Source of the DNA: Bacillota bacterium
GTDB taxonomy: Bacteria > Bacillota > Clostridia > Christensenellales > Aristaeellaceae
Direction: 5' to 3'
NCBI GenBank assembly: GCA_023443705.1
Contig: JAEZTD010000146.1
Coordinates: forward strand, 1 to 7,640
Length of the DNA: 7,640 nt
The notes under the pieces were generated by a model. The model worked only from the letters and a program-made list of their open reading frames with translations, made no database searches and was not told the origin of the DNA. Shown here piece after piece: positions 1 to 7,272 of this stretch. The translations under genes were made by a program, and so were the position numbers. Each line of letters starts with the position of its first letter. Within the stretch, counting starts at the first letter, position 1.

Positions 1-117
1 GAGCTTCTCGCACGCCGCCTCGGCTTCCTCTTTGGAGAGGCCAAGGGTGTCCTTCGGATCGAAATCCGATGTCGCAACCCTTTTTCCGGGTTCGTCCACG
101 ATGAACCTGCCAAACAT
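1..117 (-). CDS. Probable PPK2-family polyphosphate kinase, N-terminal fragment
   Basis: Only the first 39 codons lie in the window; the gene continues off the left edge. The ATG at 117-115 is preceded on the minus strand by AAAGGAG with about 9 nt spacing, a strong ribosome binding site. The visible protein starts MFGRFIVDEP and contains SDFDPKDT followed by an acidic helix, SKEEAEAACEKL. That pattern (a basic stretch, then D-x-DPxDT, then a Lys/Glu-rich helix leading to a Leu-rich segment) resembles the region ahead of the P-loop kinase core in PPK2 enzymes. Those enzymes transfer phosphate between polyphosphate and nucleotides in the cytoplasm. The Walker A and B motifs that would prove this lie outside the window. 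The gene starts 30 bp after the stop of the upstream FAD dehydrogenase and is probably the fourth gene of the helD operon. Family assignment is from remembered motif similarity and is moderate; existence of the gene is well supported by its start and ribosome binding site. Confidence 0.62.
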   Translation of the reverse strand, partial: MFGRFIVDEPGKRVATSDFDPKDTLGLSKEEAEAACEKL

Positions 118-147
118 AACGCGCGCTCCTTTTGAATGAAGTTCCCC

Positions 148-1740
148 TTACTGCGGGTTACTGCGAAGGATGAGTGCCTCGGCGCAACGGACGCCGTCCA
201 CCGCGGCGGACATGATGCCGCCCGCGTAGCCCGCGCCTTCCCCGCAAGGGTACAAACCCGCGATTTCCGACATGAAGTCCTGCCCCCTTGGGATCGAAAG
301 CGGGGAGGAGGAGCGGGTTTCGACGCCCGTCAGCACCGCATCCGGGTGTGCGAAGCCGGCGAGCCGCCTGTCGAGAAGAGGCAGGGCTTCCCGCATAGCC
401 CTCAAGGCAAAGTCCGGGAGGCTCTCGTCCAGCGAACCGAACAGGACGCTGGGCTGGTAGCTAGGTGCCACAGAGCGGGCAGCCTTGGATCTTATCCCCT
501 TAAAAAAGTCGCCCACAAGCTGCGCCGGTGCGCGGTAGTCGCCGCCGCCAGCTTGAAATGCGGCGCGCTCCCAGCGCCGCTGAAACGCGATGCCGTCCAG
601 CGGGGTTCCGCCGTAATCCTCCGGCCGAACGTCCACGAGCAGCGCGCTGTTGGCGTTCGCGCCATCCCGCGCGAAGCGGCTCATACCGTTGGTCACGACG
701 CCGCCGGGCTCGCTGGCCGCCGCCACCACCTGTCCGCCCGGGCACATGCAGAAGGTGTAGACGCCCCGCCCACCGGGCAGGCGCGCGCTGAGCTTGTAGT
801 CCGCCGCGCCCAGCGCGGGGTGCTCCGCCGAAGCGCCGTACTGCGCCCGGTCGATCAGCCTTTGCGGGTGCTCGATGCGCGCGCCGATGGAGAAGGGCTT
901 GGCACGCATCGGCACGCCAGCCGCGTAGAGAGCGCTAAAGGTGTCCCTAGCGCTGTGTCCGACGGCGAGGACGACGTTTTCCGCCGGAACCTCGCGGATT
1001 TGCCCGTTATTTTCCAGTTTCGCCGCTACGACGCGGCCGCACTCAATCACAAGCTCCGTCAGACGCGTTTCAAAAAGCACCTCGCCGCCCAGCCGCAGGA
1101 TCTCCTCCCGGATGGATTTAACCACCGCGGGCAACCGGTCGGTGCCGACGTGGGGCTTTGAAAGGTACAGGATTTCCTCCGGCGCGCCGTGCTCAAAGAG
1201 GGTCCGGAGCACGAAGCCGCAGCGGGGGTCGGAGATGCCAGTGGTCAGCTTGCCATCCGAAAAAGCGCCTGCGCCACCCTCGCCAAACTGCACATTGGAG
1301 GAGGGGTCCAGCGCGCCGCCCCGCCAGAAGGCGTTCACATCCCGAGCGCGCTCGTTCACCGGGCGGCCGCGCTCCACGACCACCGGGCGCGCCCCCGCCT
1401 GCGCGAGGATCAACGCGGCAAAGAGCCCCGAGGGGCCGAGGCCGATCACGAGGGGTCTGCCGGAGAGGGAAGAGGCTTCGGGCGGGCGGTAGGCGCTCTC
1501 CTCGGGGCGGGCGCAGCTTGCGCCCCGGGGAAGCCGCTTCTCGTCAAACCGGAAGCCGGGTGTAAATTCGATGTCCAGCGAGAACACAAAGTGCACGTCG
1601 CCTTTGTCCCGGGCGTCTACTGATTTTTTGTGAAGGCGCACATCGGCCAGCGCGCTTTGAGGAATTTTGAGCGCGTTCGCCGCGAAGGTCTTGAGAGACC
1701 CGAAATCAAGAGGCGCTTTCAGGTTGGCGATGCGAATCAT
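148..1740 (-). CDS. COG2509-family NAD(P)/FAD-dependent dehydrogenase
   Basis: A 530-aa predicted cytoplasmic flavoprotein, full length for the COG2509 family of uncharacterised FAD-dependent dehydrogenases. Residues 1-60 form the small N-terminal domain seen in this family (MIRIANLKAP onward). Residues 98-125 are the FAD-binding Rossmann fold with G-L-G-P-S-G at 100-105 and the ribose-binding acid E123. QFGEGGAGAFSDGKL at 151-165 and TFCMCPGG at 329-336 are family signatures. The C-terminal FAD contact is YPCGEGAGYAGGIMSAAVDG at 497-516. The substrate is unknown. I chose the ATG at 1740-1738: it overlaps the upstream gene's TGA as ATGA and has AAAGGA about 7 nt before it. A longer in-frame reading from 1800 adds 20 non-family residues inside the upstream gene. 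It is the third gene of the helD operon. Membership of the flavoprotein superfamily is certain; the physiological role is not known. Confidence 0.93.
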   Translation of the reverse strand: MIRIANLKAPLDFGSLKTFAANALKIPQSALADVRLHKKSVDARDKGDVHFVFSLDIEFTPGFRFDEKRLPRGASCARPEESAYRPPEASSLSGRPLVIGLGPSGLFAALILAQAGARPVVVERGRPVNERARDVNAFWRGGALDPSSNVQFGEGGAGAFSDGKLTTGISDPRCGFVLRTLFEHGAPEEILYLSKPHVGTDRLPAVVKSIREEILRLGGEVLFETRLTELVIECGRVVAAKLENNGQIREVPAENVVLAVGHSARDTFSALYAAGVPMRAKPFSIGARIEHPQRLIDRAQYGASAEHPALGAADYKLSARLPGGRGVYTFCMCPGGQVVAAASEPGGVVTNGMSRFARDGANANSALLVDVRPEDYGGTPLDGIAFQRRWERAAFQAGGGDYRAPAQLVGDFFKGIRSKAARSVAPSYQPSVLFGSLDESLPDFALRAMREALPLLDRRLAGFAHPDAVLTGVETRSSSPLSIPRGQDFMSEIAGLYPCGEGAGYAGGIMSAAVDGVRCAEALILRSNPQ

Positions 1741-2975
1741 GGCTGTCCTTTCTGATTGGCGGCGTTCATCGCGGCGAAAAGGCCGGACGCCCATGCCCAC
1801 TGCAGGTTGTAGCCGCCGCAGGGGCCGTCCACGTCCAGCGCCTCGCCGCAGGCATACAGGCCCTTGACGCGCATGGATTCCAAGTTGTCCGGTGAGAACT
1901 CCTCCGAAGCGGCGCCGCCCGCCGTAACCTGGGCGGTGGCGAAGCCGCGCGTGCCGGTGACGCTCAGGCGGAAATCCACGAGGTTTCGTGCGATGGCGGA
2001 AAGCTCCGCCTCGGTGAGGGTTTCAGCCTCCCGAGAGAAGGGCAGCGCTCCGGAGGCCTTCAAAAGCGTCTGACCCAGCCGCTTGTTCACGGTTCCGGTC
2101 AAAAAATCCTCCAGCGGGCGGCGGGGCATGCGCTTTACGCGCTCCCCGAGAAGCGAAAGCGCGGCTTCATGACCCATATCCAGCGCGGAGACGGAGGCCT
2201 CGACGCGCTTTTTTTGCTCTAGCGCGACGGACGCAAACCGGGAGACAGCCATCACCGCCGTACCGGAAAGGCCGTATTCGGCAAACAGGATGTCGCCTCT
2301 GTCCGACGCAGCGGGCCGCCCGTCCACGTAAAGGGTAATCGCGCCGTCGATGCGGATGCCCTTCAGCGGGCGAATCGGCTCCGGCGGAGTTTCGAGCTGG
2401 GTCAGCGCGGGGAAGAGCTTCGTAACCCGGTGCCGCATCTGCTTGAAGAGCGGAAACCCCGCTTCGGTGCCGCCCGCGGACGGCGACGCCGGCCCGCCGG
2501 TGGCGAGGATCACCCGCGCCGCGGCGATCGTCCGCCCGTCATCGGCCGCAAGGGAGAAATGGCCGTTCTTTTTGATTTCCTTCACTTCAAAACCGGTAAA
2601 GATCTCGCCAAAGGATTCTTCCACGGCGTAGCGCAGCGCGTCCAGCACCGCCGAAGCTTGGTCGCACAGCGGGAAGACGCGGTTGCCGCGGGTTTCAAGG
2701 CACATGAGGCCCAATGATTCGAAAAACGCCACGACCTTTGCGGGCGGAAACGCGCCCATCGCGCCCGCCATCACCCCGGTCGCGCCAAAGTAGTCGCCCG
2801 GGGCGGCCAGCGTGTTGGTCAGATTGCAGCGGCCGTTGCCCGTGGTCAGGAGCTTTTTGCCCACGCGGGCGTTTTTTTCAAGCACGGCGACGGACGCGCC
2901 CAACTGGCGCGCCATCACCGCAGCGGCGAGCCCGGACGCGCCGCCGCCCACAATCGCAACATCGTAGACCGTCAT
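1737..2975 (-). CDS. YhiN/HI0933-family NAD(P)/FAD-dependent oxidoreductase
   Basis: A 412-aa flavoprotein of the HI0933/YhiN (COG2081) family, annotated variously as 'aminoacetone oxidase family FAD-binding enzyme' or BaiN-like. The N-terminus carries the dinucleotide-binding motif AIVGGGASGLAAA (glycines at 10-12 and 15) and the ribose-binding acid E33. The family hallmark GKKLLTTGNGRCNLTN sits at 39-54. The C-terminus, from about residue 374, has YACGEALDVDGPCGGYNLQW followed by AWASG, the second FAD contact. The length is normal for the family. In vivo substrates are unsettled; the relative BaiN of bile-acid-converting clostridia is reported to reduce steroid intermediates, but nothing here shows that activity. 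The ATG at 2975-2973 overlaps the helD stop as ATGA, and the bases before it (GGGCATCGTTCT) offer no convincing Shine-Dalgarno, so translation probably depends on coupling to helD. Its own TGA overlaps the start of the next FAD dehydrogenase. Confidence 0.94.
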   Translation of the reverse strand: MTVYDVAIVGGGASGLAAAVMARQLGASVAVLEKNARVGKKLLTTGNGRCNLTNTLAAPGDYFGATGVMAGAMGAFPPAKVVAFFESLGLMCLETRGNRVFPLCDQASAVLDALRYAVEESFGEIFTGFEVKEIKKNGHFSLAADDGRTIAAARVILATGGPASPSAGGTEAGFPLFKQMRHRVTKLFPALTQLETPPEPIRPLKGIRIDGAITLYVDGRPAASDRGDILFAEYGLSGTAVMAVSRFASVALEQKKRVEASVSALDMGHEAALSLLGERVKRMPRRPLEDFLTGTVNKRLGQTLLKASGALPFSREAETLTEAELSAIARNLVDFRLSVTGTRGFATAQVTAGGAASEEFSPDNLESMRVKGLYACGEALDVDGPCGGYNLQWAWASGLFAAMNAANQKGQP

Positions 2976-5113
2976 AGAACGATGCCCAGGTCGCGCCGGA
3001 GCGCCTCGTCACACATCAGGTGAAGCTGGTGCAGCGCGCGGGAGCAGGCGGTGTAGAGCCTGCGCCGCTCGCCGTCGGTCAATTCCACATCCGGCCAGAC
3101 GACCGCCACCGCGTCGAATTCCAGCCCTTTGATGAGGTGATAGCCGGAAACCACCACGCCGCCCGCCTCGGGCAGCATGTCGTCGTCCCCGCCGGTCAGG
3201 AGGATCGAGCCCTTGATGGCCTTGGCCAGCTTCGCCGCCTCCGACTGGGAACGGGTGATGACCGCGACCTGCTTCATGCCCTGGGCGCGCCACGCCCCGA
3301 CCACCGTCGAAAGCCGCTCACGGTCGAAGGGTTCGATGACCGGGAATTCGCCTTCGCGCCCGAACTCGCGGGCGTGGGGCTCGTCGGGCAACAGGGCGTT
3401 GCAAAGACGCGTGATGGGCTGAGTCGAGCGGTACGAGCGCGTGAGCTCGATCAGCGGCGCGTCCGGGGCCATAAAGTCCGCACCCCAGGCGCGGGGGTTG
3501 CAGGGCGGCATGCCGGGGCAGGTGCGCTGGCTTACGTCGCCCAAAAGCGTCACCTGTGCCGCCGGATAATAGCCGGACAGGAACCTCAGCGCGATGTCCG
3601 GGTAGTCCTGCGCTTCGTCCACGAGAATGTGGCGCATGGATTTATCGGGGGTAGCGAAACCCAGGCGCACCATCAGCCAGGCGATCGCCGGCGCATCCTC
3701 CCACCAGACGACACCCGCCTGCGCGTTTTCGCGCGCGGCTTCGCGCAGTTCCCGGTGAGCGCCGGAGAGCGCGTCGGTCAGCATTTTCAAAGGATCGATG
3801 GACAAAACCTGACGAATCTGCTGGCGGACCGGAGACAAGTGCTGGGATACCGCCATGCGCTTTGCAAGCTCCAGTTCGCGTCCGCGATAGCTCTTGAGAA
3901 GCCTGTCTTCGTACTGGTCGGCCAGCGCCTTTTCCCAATTGCTCATGCGGCTCTCCAGCACCGTCTGGATGCGGATGAGCCGGAGCGCCGGGCTGAGCAT
4001 TTTGAACTCCACGCGGTAGAGCTGTTCGAGGTCCTCCTTTGAAATCAGGAGGTGCCGTTCAAGGCCGATGTCCGAAAAGCGCGGACCTTCCTCATCGAAG
4101 CGCTGCGCATACGCGGAGAGAACCTCGCAGAATTTAACGTCGGATTTATAGCGAACGCTCTGGCGGCGAAGCGGGCTGGCCTCGTCGATCAGGCGGTCGA
4201 TCTGGCGGACGGAAGGCTCCACGTCGCGGCCGATGACGGCTTTAAAAAGGCCGTGCAGCGTGACCGCTTGGGCGTTTTCCTCGCCGAGGTCCGGCAGCAC
4301 GGTGGAGATGTATTCGCTGAAGGCACTGCCGGGAGACAATACCGCGATGTGTCCGGCGTCCAGTTGATCCCGATGTCGGTACATCAGATAGGCTGCCCGG
4401 TGCATCGCCACGCTGGTCTTGCCCGAGCCCGCGCCGCCGATCACAGAAAGCACCCGCGCCCGCTCGTGCCGGATGGCCATGTTCTGCTCGTGCTGGATTG
4501 TGGCGACGATCGAGCGCATATGGTGCGAAGTCGCCCTGGAGAGGATGTCAAGAAGCATCTCGTCGTCTATGGAGACGTCGGTATCCACGTAGTATTTCAG
4601 GCGCCCGTCCTCCATGCGGTACTGGCGCTTGAGCGTCATGCGGCCGTGGATCACACCGTCAGGCGCGGCGTAGGATACCTCGCCGGGCTGCGCGTCGTAG
4701 TAGAGGCTTGAGATCGGCGCGCGCCAGTCGTGCACCATCAGTTCGCCCTGCTCGTTTTTGAGGCTGTAGAGGCCAATCACGATTTTCTCTGTTTTTTGAT
4801 CCCCGCGCTCAGAGAAATCGATCCTCGCGAAAAAGGGGTTCAGCAGCATCCGCTCATAGCGGCGCGCAACCTCTTCCGAAAAGTTCTTGCGCACGAGGTA
4901 GCGGTCGATCTCCGTGGAAAGCTGCTCCAGATCCTGCGGGGAGAGCGCCGTCGGCTTCATGCGCAGCTCTTCCCAGGCGTCGGACATCATGTCACGGATG
5001 GTCTGGTCGTGAAAGGTGGAAAAGCCCTTCGTCTTTTGAATGACGGCGTAGAGAAGTTGCTGAACGCGCGCGGTATAGGCGCGCTCGCGTTCAAGCTCGG
5101 CGGCATGGTCCAA
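2972..5113 (-). CDS. helD: HelD-type RNA polymerase recycling ATPase (UvrD/Rep-like superfamily 1)
   Basis: A 713-aa UvrD-like superfamily 1 ATPase matching HelD. HelD binds RNA polymerase and uses ATP to strip it from nucleic acid so the enzyme can be recycled. Residues 1-100 are charged and helical, consistent with the N-terminal arm that enters the polymerase secondary channel. HDWRAPISSLYYD at 128-140 is a HelD-type signature. Walker A is GGAGSGKTS (226-234), Walker B/motif II DEAQD (499-503), motif III GDVSQR (525-530), motif IV LTRSYRST (557-564), motif V KGLEFD (662-667) and motif VI YTACSRA (687-693), so the ATPase core is intact. I chose the TTG at 5113-5111 because GGAGGTG lies 6 nt before it. 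The longer reading from a TTG at 5176 would start inside the -35 box of this gene's own promoter and cannot be on that transcript. It is the first gene of a minus-strand operon, divergent from nadE. Confidence 0.94.
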   Translation of the reverse strand: MDHAAELERERAYTARVQQLLYAVIQKTKGFSTFHDQTIRDMMSDAWEELRMKPTALSPQDLEQLSTEIDRYLVRKNFSEEVARRYERMLLNPFFARIDFSERGDQKTEKIVIGLYSLKNEQGELMVHDWRAPISSLYYDAQPGEVSYAAPDGVIHGRMTLKRQYRMEDGRLKYYVDTDVSIDDEMLLDILSRATSHHMRSIVATIQHEQNMAIRHERARVLSVIGGAGSGKTSVAMHRAAYLMYRHRDQLDAGHIAVLSPGSAFSEYISTVLPDLGEENAQAVTLHGLFKAVIGRDVEPSVRQIDRLIDEASPLRRQSVRYKSDVKFCEVLSAYAQRFDEEGPRFSDIGLERHLLISKEDLEQLYRVEFKMLSPALRLIRIQTVLESRMSNWEKALADQYEDRLLKSYRGRELELAKRMAVSQHLSPVRQQIRQVLSIDPLKMLTDALSGAHRELREAARENAQAGVVWWEDAPAIAWLMVRLGFATPDKSMRHILVDEAQDYPDIALRFLSGYYPAAQVTLLGDVSQRTCPGMPPCNPRAWGADFMAPDAPLIELTRSYRSTQPITRLCNALLPDEPHAREFGREGEFPVIEPFDRERLSTVVGAWRAQGMKQVAVITRSQSEAAKLAKAIKGSILLTGGDDDMLPEAGGVVVSGYHLIKGLEFDAVAVVWPDVELTDGERRRLYTACSRALHQLHLMCDEALRRDLGIVL

Positions 5114-5119
5114 GCGTTT

Positions 5120-5126
5120 CACCTCC
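5120..5126 (-). promoter_or_regulatory. Ribosome binding site of helD
   Basis: On the minus strand these bases read GGAGGTG, near-perfectly complementary to the 16S rRNA tail, with 6 nt to a TTG codon at 5113-5111. No other in-frame ATG, GTG or TTG downstream of the promoter has such a site. A GTG at 5122-5120 lies inside the Shine-Dalgarno itself. The site therefore fixes a non-ATG start for helD. Confidence 0.8.
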
Positions 5127-5146
5127 CGGGCGAGCCTTTTCAGTAC

Positions 5147-5176
5147 ATTATACCATAGCCCGGCCGACGAATTCAA
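5147..5176 (-). promoter_or_regulatory. SigA-type promoter of the helD operon
   Basis: On the minus strand, a perfect -10 box TATAAT (5152-5147) is preceded by TGG, giving an extended -10 (TGnTATAAT). A -35 box TTGAAT (5176-5171, 4/6 to consensus) lies 18 bp upstream. The predicted transcription start is near 5140, leaving a leader of about 27 nt that contains the GGAGGTG site. This spacing is coherent with the TTG start chosen for helD. Confidence 0.8.
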
Positions 5177-5183
5177 ATCCGCG

Positions 5184-5195
5184 CATAAATTTATG
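5184..5195. promoter_or_regulatory. Perfect 12-bp palindrome between divergent promoters, candidate operator
   Basis: CATAAATTTATG is its own reverse complement over all 12 bases and is strikingly AT-rich for this GC-rich sequence. It lies between the -35 boxes of helD (5171-5176) and nadE (5216-5221). A second short palindrome, GCCTAGGC, follows at 5197-5204. A dimeric regulator bound here could touch both promoters. Alternatively the AT-rich stretch could act as an UP element or be chance. No regulator is identified. Confidence 0.4.
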
Positions 5196-5215
5196 GGCCT
5201 AGGCGGGGATAATGT

Positions 5216-5244
5216 TTGTGCTTTTTCTGGGCATACGCTATAAT
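5216..5244 (+). promoter_or_regulatory. SigA-type promoter of nadE
   Basis: A perfect -10 TATAAT (5239-5244) sits 17 bp after a weak -35, TTGTGC (5216-5221, 3/6 to consensus). The predicted start of transcription is near 5251, giving a leader of about 24 nt with the nadE ribosome binding site in it. The weak -35 suggests the promoter may depend on an activator or be modest in strength. Confidence 0.72.
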
Positions 5245-5261
5245 GGGGAAAAAGCCTTGAT

Positions 5262-5270
5262 GAGGGTGAG
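5262..5270 (+). promoter_or_regulatory. Ribosome binding site of nadE
   Basis: GAGGGTGAG lies a few bases before the ATG at 5275 (8 nt from the GAGGG core). It supports that start over the in-frame ATG at 5260, which would leave a leader of only about 9 nt. It also rules against the ATG at 5212, which is upstream of the promoter. Confidence 0.65.
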
Positions 5271-5274
5271 ACGG

Positions 5275-7176
5275 ATGTGGGATGGGTTTGTCCGCGTGGC
5301 GGTGGGGACGCCCGCGATCAAAGTGGGGGACACCGAAGGCAACATGAACGCGGTGGTCGCGCTGATGCGTCTGGCCGCAGAGGCCGGCGCAAAGGTCTTG
5401 ACGCTGCCGGAACTGTGCCTGACCGGCTATACGGCGGGCGATCTTTTTCTTCAAAAAACCCTGCGCGAGGGTGCGCTGGAGGCGCTCCACGGTGTTGTGG
5501 ACGCGGGCAGGGAAATGGACCTTCTGACAGTGATCGGGCTTCCTATGGAGGTGGACGGTCGCCTGTACAACGTGGCCGCCGTGGTCAAGGACGGCCGTGT
5601 GCTGGGCGTCGTACCGAAGCGGAACCCGCCCAACTACGGCGAATTCTACGAGCTGCGCCACTTCGCGCCCGGACCCCGGCAGGCGCGGCCGCTGCGCCTT
5701 CTGGGCCGGGACGTGCCCTTCGGCGGGGACATCCTCTTTTGCTGCGAGGATATGCCGGATTTTCGGGTGGGCATCGAGGTCTGTGAGGACCTGTGGGTGC
5801 CCGACGCGCCATCTACGGGACACGCGCTGGCCGGGGCGACGGTACTATGCAATCCATCCGCCAGCGACGAGACCATCGGCAAGGCTGGCTACCGTGAGCT
5901 TCTCTTGAAAAGCCAGTCGGCACGGCTGATCGCGGCCTATCTGTACGCCGACGCCGGGCAAGGGGAATCCTCCACCGACATGGTGTACTCCGGACACAAC
6001 CTGATCGCTGAAAACGGCGTGATCCTGGCACAGTCGGAATTGTACAGACCGGGGTTGACGTTTGCCGAAATTGACCTTGACTACCTCGCTTCCGAGCGCC
6101 TCCGCATGAATACCTTCGGCACGAGGGAAAATACCCACGTGAAGGTGCCCTTCGTGACCGCAGTCCGGGAGACCAGCCTTACGCGGCGTGTCGACCCCGC
6201 GCCCTTTGTGCCGTCCGACCAAGCGGAGCGCGATGCGCGCTGCGAGCAGATTCTCGCGATTCAGGTGAATGGCCTCGCGCAGCGTCTAACGCACATCGGC
6301 GCGAAAAGTGCGGTGGTCGGCGTGTCGGGCGGGCTTGATTCGACGCTGGCGCTGATCGTAGCGGCCCGCGCGTTCAAGCGGCTGGATCTGCCGATCTCCG
6401 GCCTTGCCGCCGTCACGATGCCCTGCTTCGGCACCACGGAGCGAACCTACCAGAATGCGCTGAAGCTGGCCGAGGGACTTGGCGCAAGGCTCATCGAAGT
6501 GGACATCACGGCCTCCGTGCGTCAGCACCTGAAGGACATCTGCCATGACGAAGCCCAGCACGACGTAACGTATGAAAACGCTCAGGCGCGTGAGCGCACA
6601 CAAGTACTCATGGACCTTTCCAACAAACTGGGCGGCATCGTGATCGGCACTGGCGACCTGAGTGAACTGGCGCTGGGTTGGGCAACCTACAACGGCGACC
6701 ACATGTCGATGTACGGTGTCAATGCGTCGGTACCCAAGACGCTGGTAAAGCACCTGGTTGCCTACGCGGCCGACCAAGCCCAGAGTGCGGCGCTGCGGGA
6801 AGCGCTTCTGGACGTACTGGATACGCCGGTAAGCCCAGAGCTCCTGCCGCCGGTGGACGGGGTGATCTCCCAGAAGACCGAGGACATCGTCGGACCCTAT
6901 GAACTGCACGACTTCTTTCTGTACCACCTGGTGCGCAGAATGGCGAAGCCCCAGAAGATCCTCCGGCTCGCCCGCATCGCGTTCCAGGACGCCTATGACG
7001 AGGCGACGATCGAGAAGTGGCTGCGCGTGTTTCTGAGGCGGTTTTTCCAAAATCAGTTCAAGCGCTCGTGCATTCCGGACGGGCCGAAGGTCGGTTCTGT
7101 GACGCTGTCGCCGAGGGGTGACTGGCGGATGCCAAGCGACGCGGAAAGCGGCCTATGGGTGCGGAGTTTGCAATAA
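5275..7176 (+). CDS. nadE: Glutamine-dependent NAD+ synthetase
   Basis: A 633-aa two-domain cytoplasmic enzyme catalysing the last step of NAD+ synthesis: deamido-NAD + ATP + glutamine to NAD+, AMP, PPi and glutamate. The N-terminal nitrilase-type glutaminase domain (about 1-290) has a candidate Glu-Lys-Cys triad: E46 in LPELCLTGY, K115 in VPKRNPPNY and C170 in IEVCEDLWVP. All three sit at the same relative spacing as the triad I recall for Mycobacterium tuberculosis NadE. The C-terminal ATP-pyrophosphatase domain has the P-loop SGGLDS at 351-356, then GTGDLSELALGWATYNGD at 458-475. The length is near that of the long clostridial and actinobacterial form. I chose the ATG at 5275 because MWDGFVRVAVGTP aligns with the usual family N-terminus and follows a ribosome binding site; the upstream ATG at 5212 precedes the promoter. 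The residues after the catalytic lysine (RNPPNY) look slightly unusual. It is divergent from helD, with no clear terminator after it. Confidence 0.96.
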   Translation: MWDGFVRVAVGTPAIKVGDTEGNMNAVVALMRLAAEAGAKVLTLPELCLTGYTAGDLFLQKTLREGALEALHGVVDAGREMDLLTVIGLPMEVDGRLYNVAAVVKDGRVLGVVPKRNPPNYGEFYELRHFAPGPRQARPLRLLGRDVPFGGDILFCCEDMPDFRVGIEVCEDLWVPDAPSTGHALAGATVLCNPSASDETIGKAGYRELLLKSQSARLIAAYLYADAGQGESSTDMVYSGHNLIAENGVILAQSELYRPGLTFAEIDLDYLASERLRMNTFGTRENTHVKVPFVTAVRETSLTRRVDPAPFVPSDQAERDARCEQILAIQVNGLAQRLTHIGAKSAVVGVSGGLDSTLALIVAARAFKRLDLPISGLAAVTMPCFGTTERTYQNALKLAEGLGARLIEVDITASVRQHLKDICHDEAQHDVTYENAQARERTQVLMDLSNKLGGIVIGTGDLSELALGWATYNGDHMSMYGVNASVPKTLVKHLVAYAADQAQSAALREALLDVLDTPVSPELLPPVDGVISQKTEDIVGPYELHDFFLYHLVRRMAKPQKILRLARIAFQDAYDEATIEKWLRVFLRRFFQNQFKRSCIPDGPKVGSVTLSPRGDWRMPSDAESGLWVRSLQ

Positions 7177-7265
7177 ATTAACGGACTTGCTACCGATTCA
7201 TGCATGTAAGACGGAGGTTTCCGGTATATCATAACTGCGTACTTCGATTTGGCAACGCGAATGCG

Positions 7266-7272
7266 AAGGAGG
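7266..7272 (+). promoter_or_regulatory. Ribosome binding site of the small lipoprotein
   Basis: AAGGAGG, a near-perfect Shine-Dalgarno with 9 nt to the ATG at 7282. It selects that ATG over an in-frame ATG at 7249, which would place charged residues (MATRMRRRTYP) before the signal peptide and make the Shine-Dalgarno part of the coding sequence. Confidence 0.85.

Noticed and set aside
136..1161. A 341-codon plus-strand open frame opposite the COG2509 gene
   Set aside because: Its translation is Arg/Ala-rich with no family motif and lies entirely antisense to a protein with clear flavoprotein signatures; long antisense frames are expected in GC-rich coding DNA.
1741..1800. Upstream ATG at 1800 as the start of the COG2509 protein
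   Set aside because: It adds 20 residues unlike the family, overlaps the upstream gene by 64 bp, and is inferior to the ATGA-coupled start with AAAGGA before it.
3020..4711. Two long plus-strand open frames (340 and 219 codons) opposite helD
   Set aside because: Same effect of GC-rich codon use: no ribosome binding site, no recognisable motif, while the minus strand carries all helicase motifs of HelD.
6286..7050. A 254-codon minus-strand open frame opposite nadE
   Set aside because: It is antisense to the conserved NAD synthetase domain and has no motif of its own.
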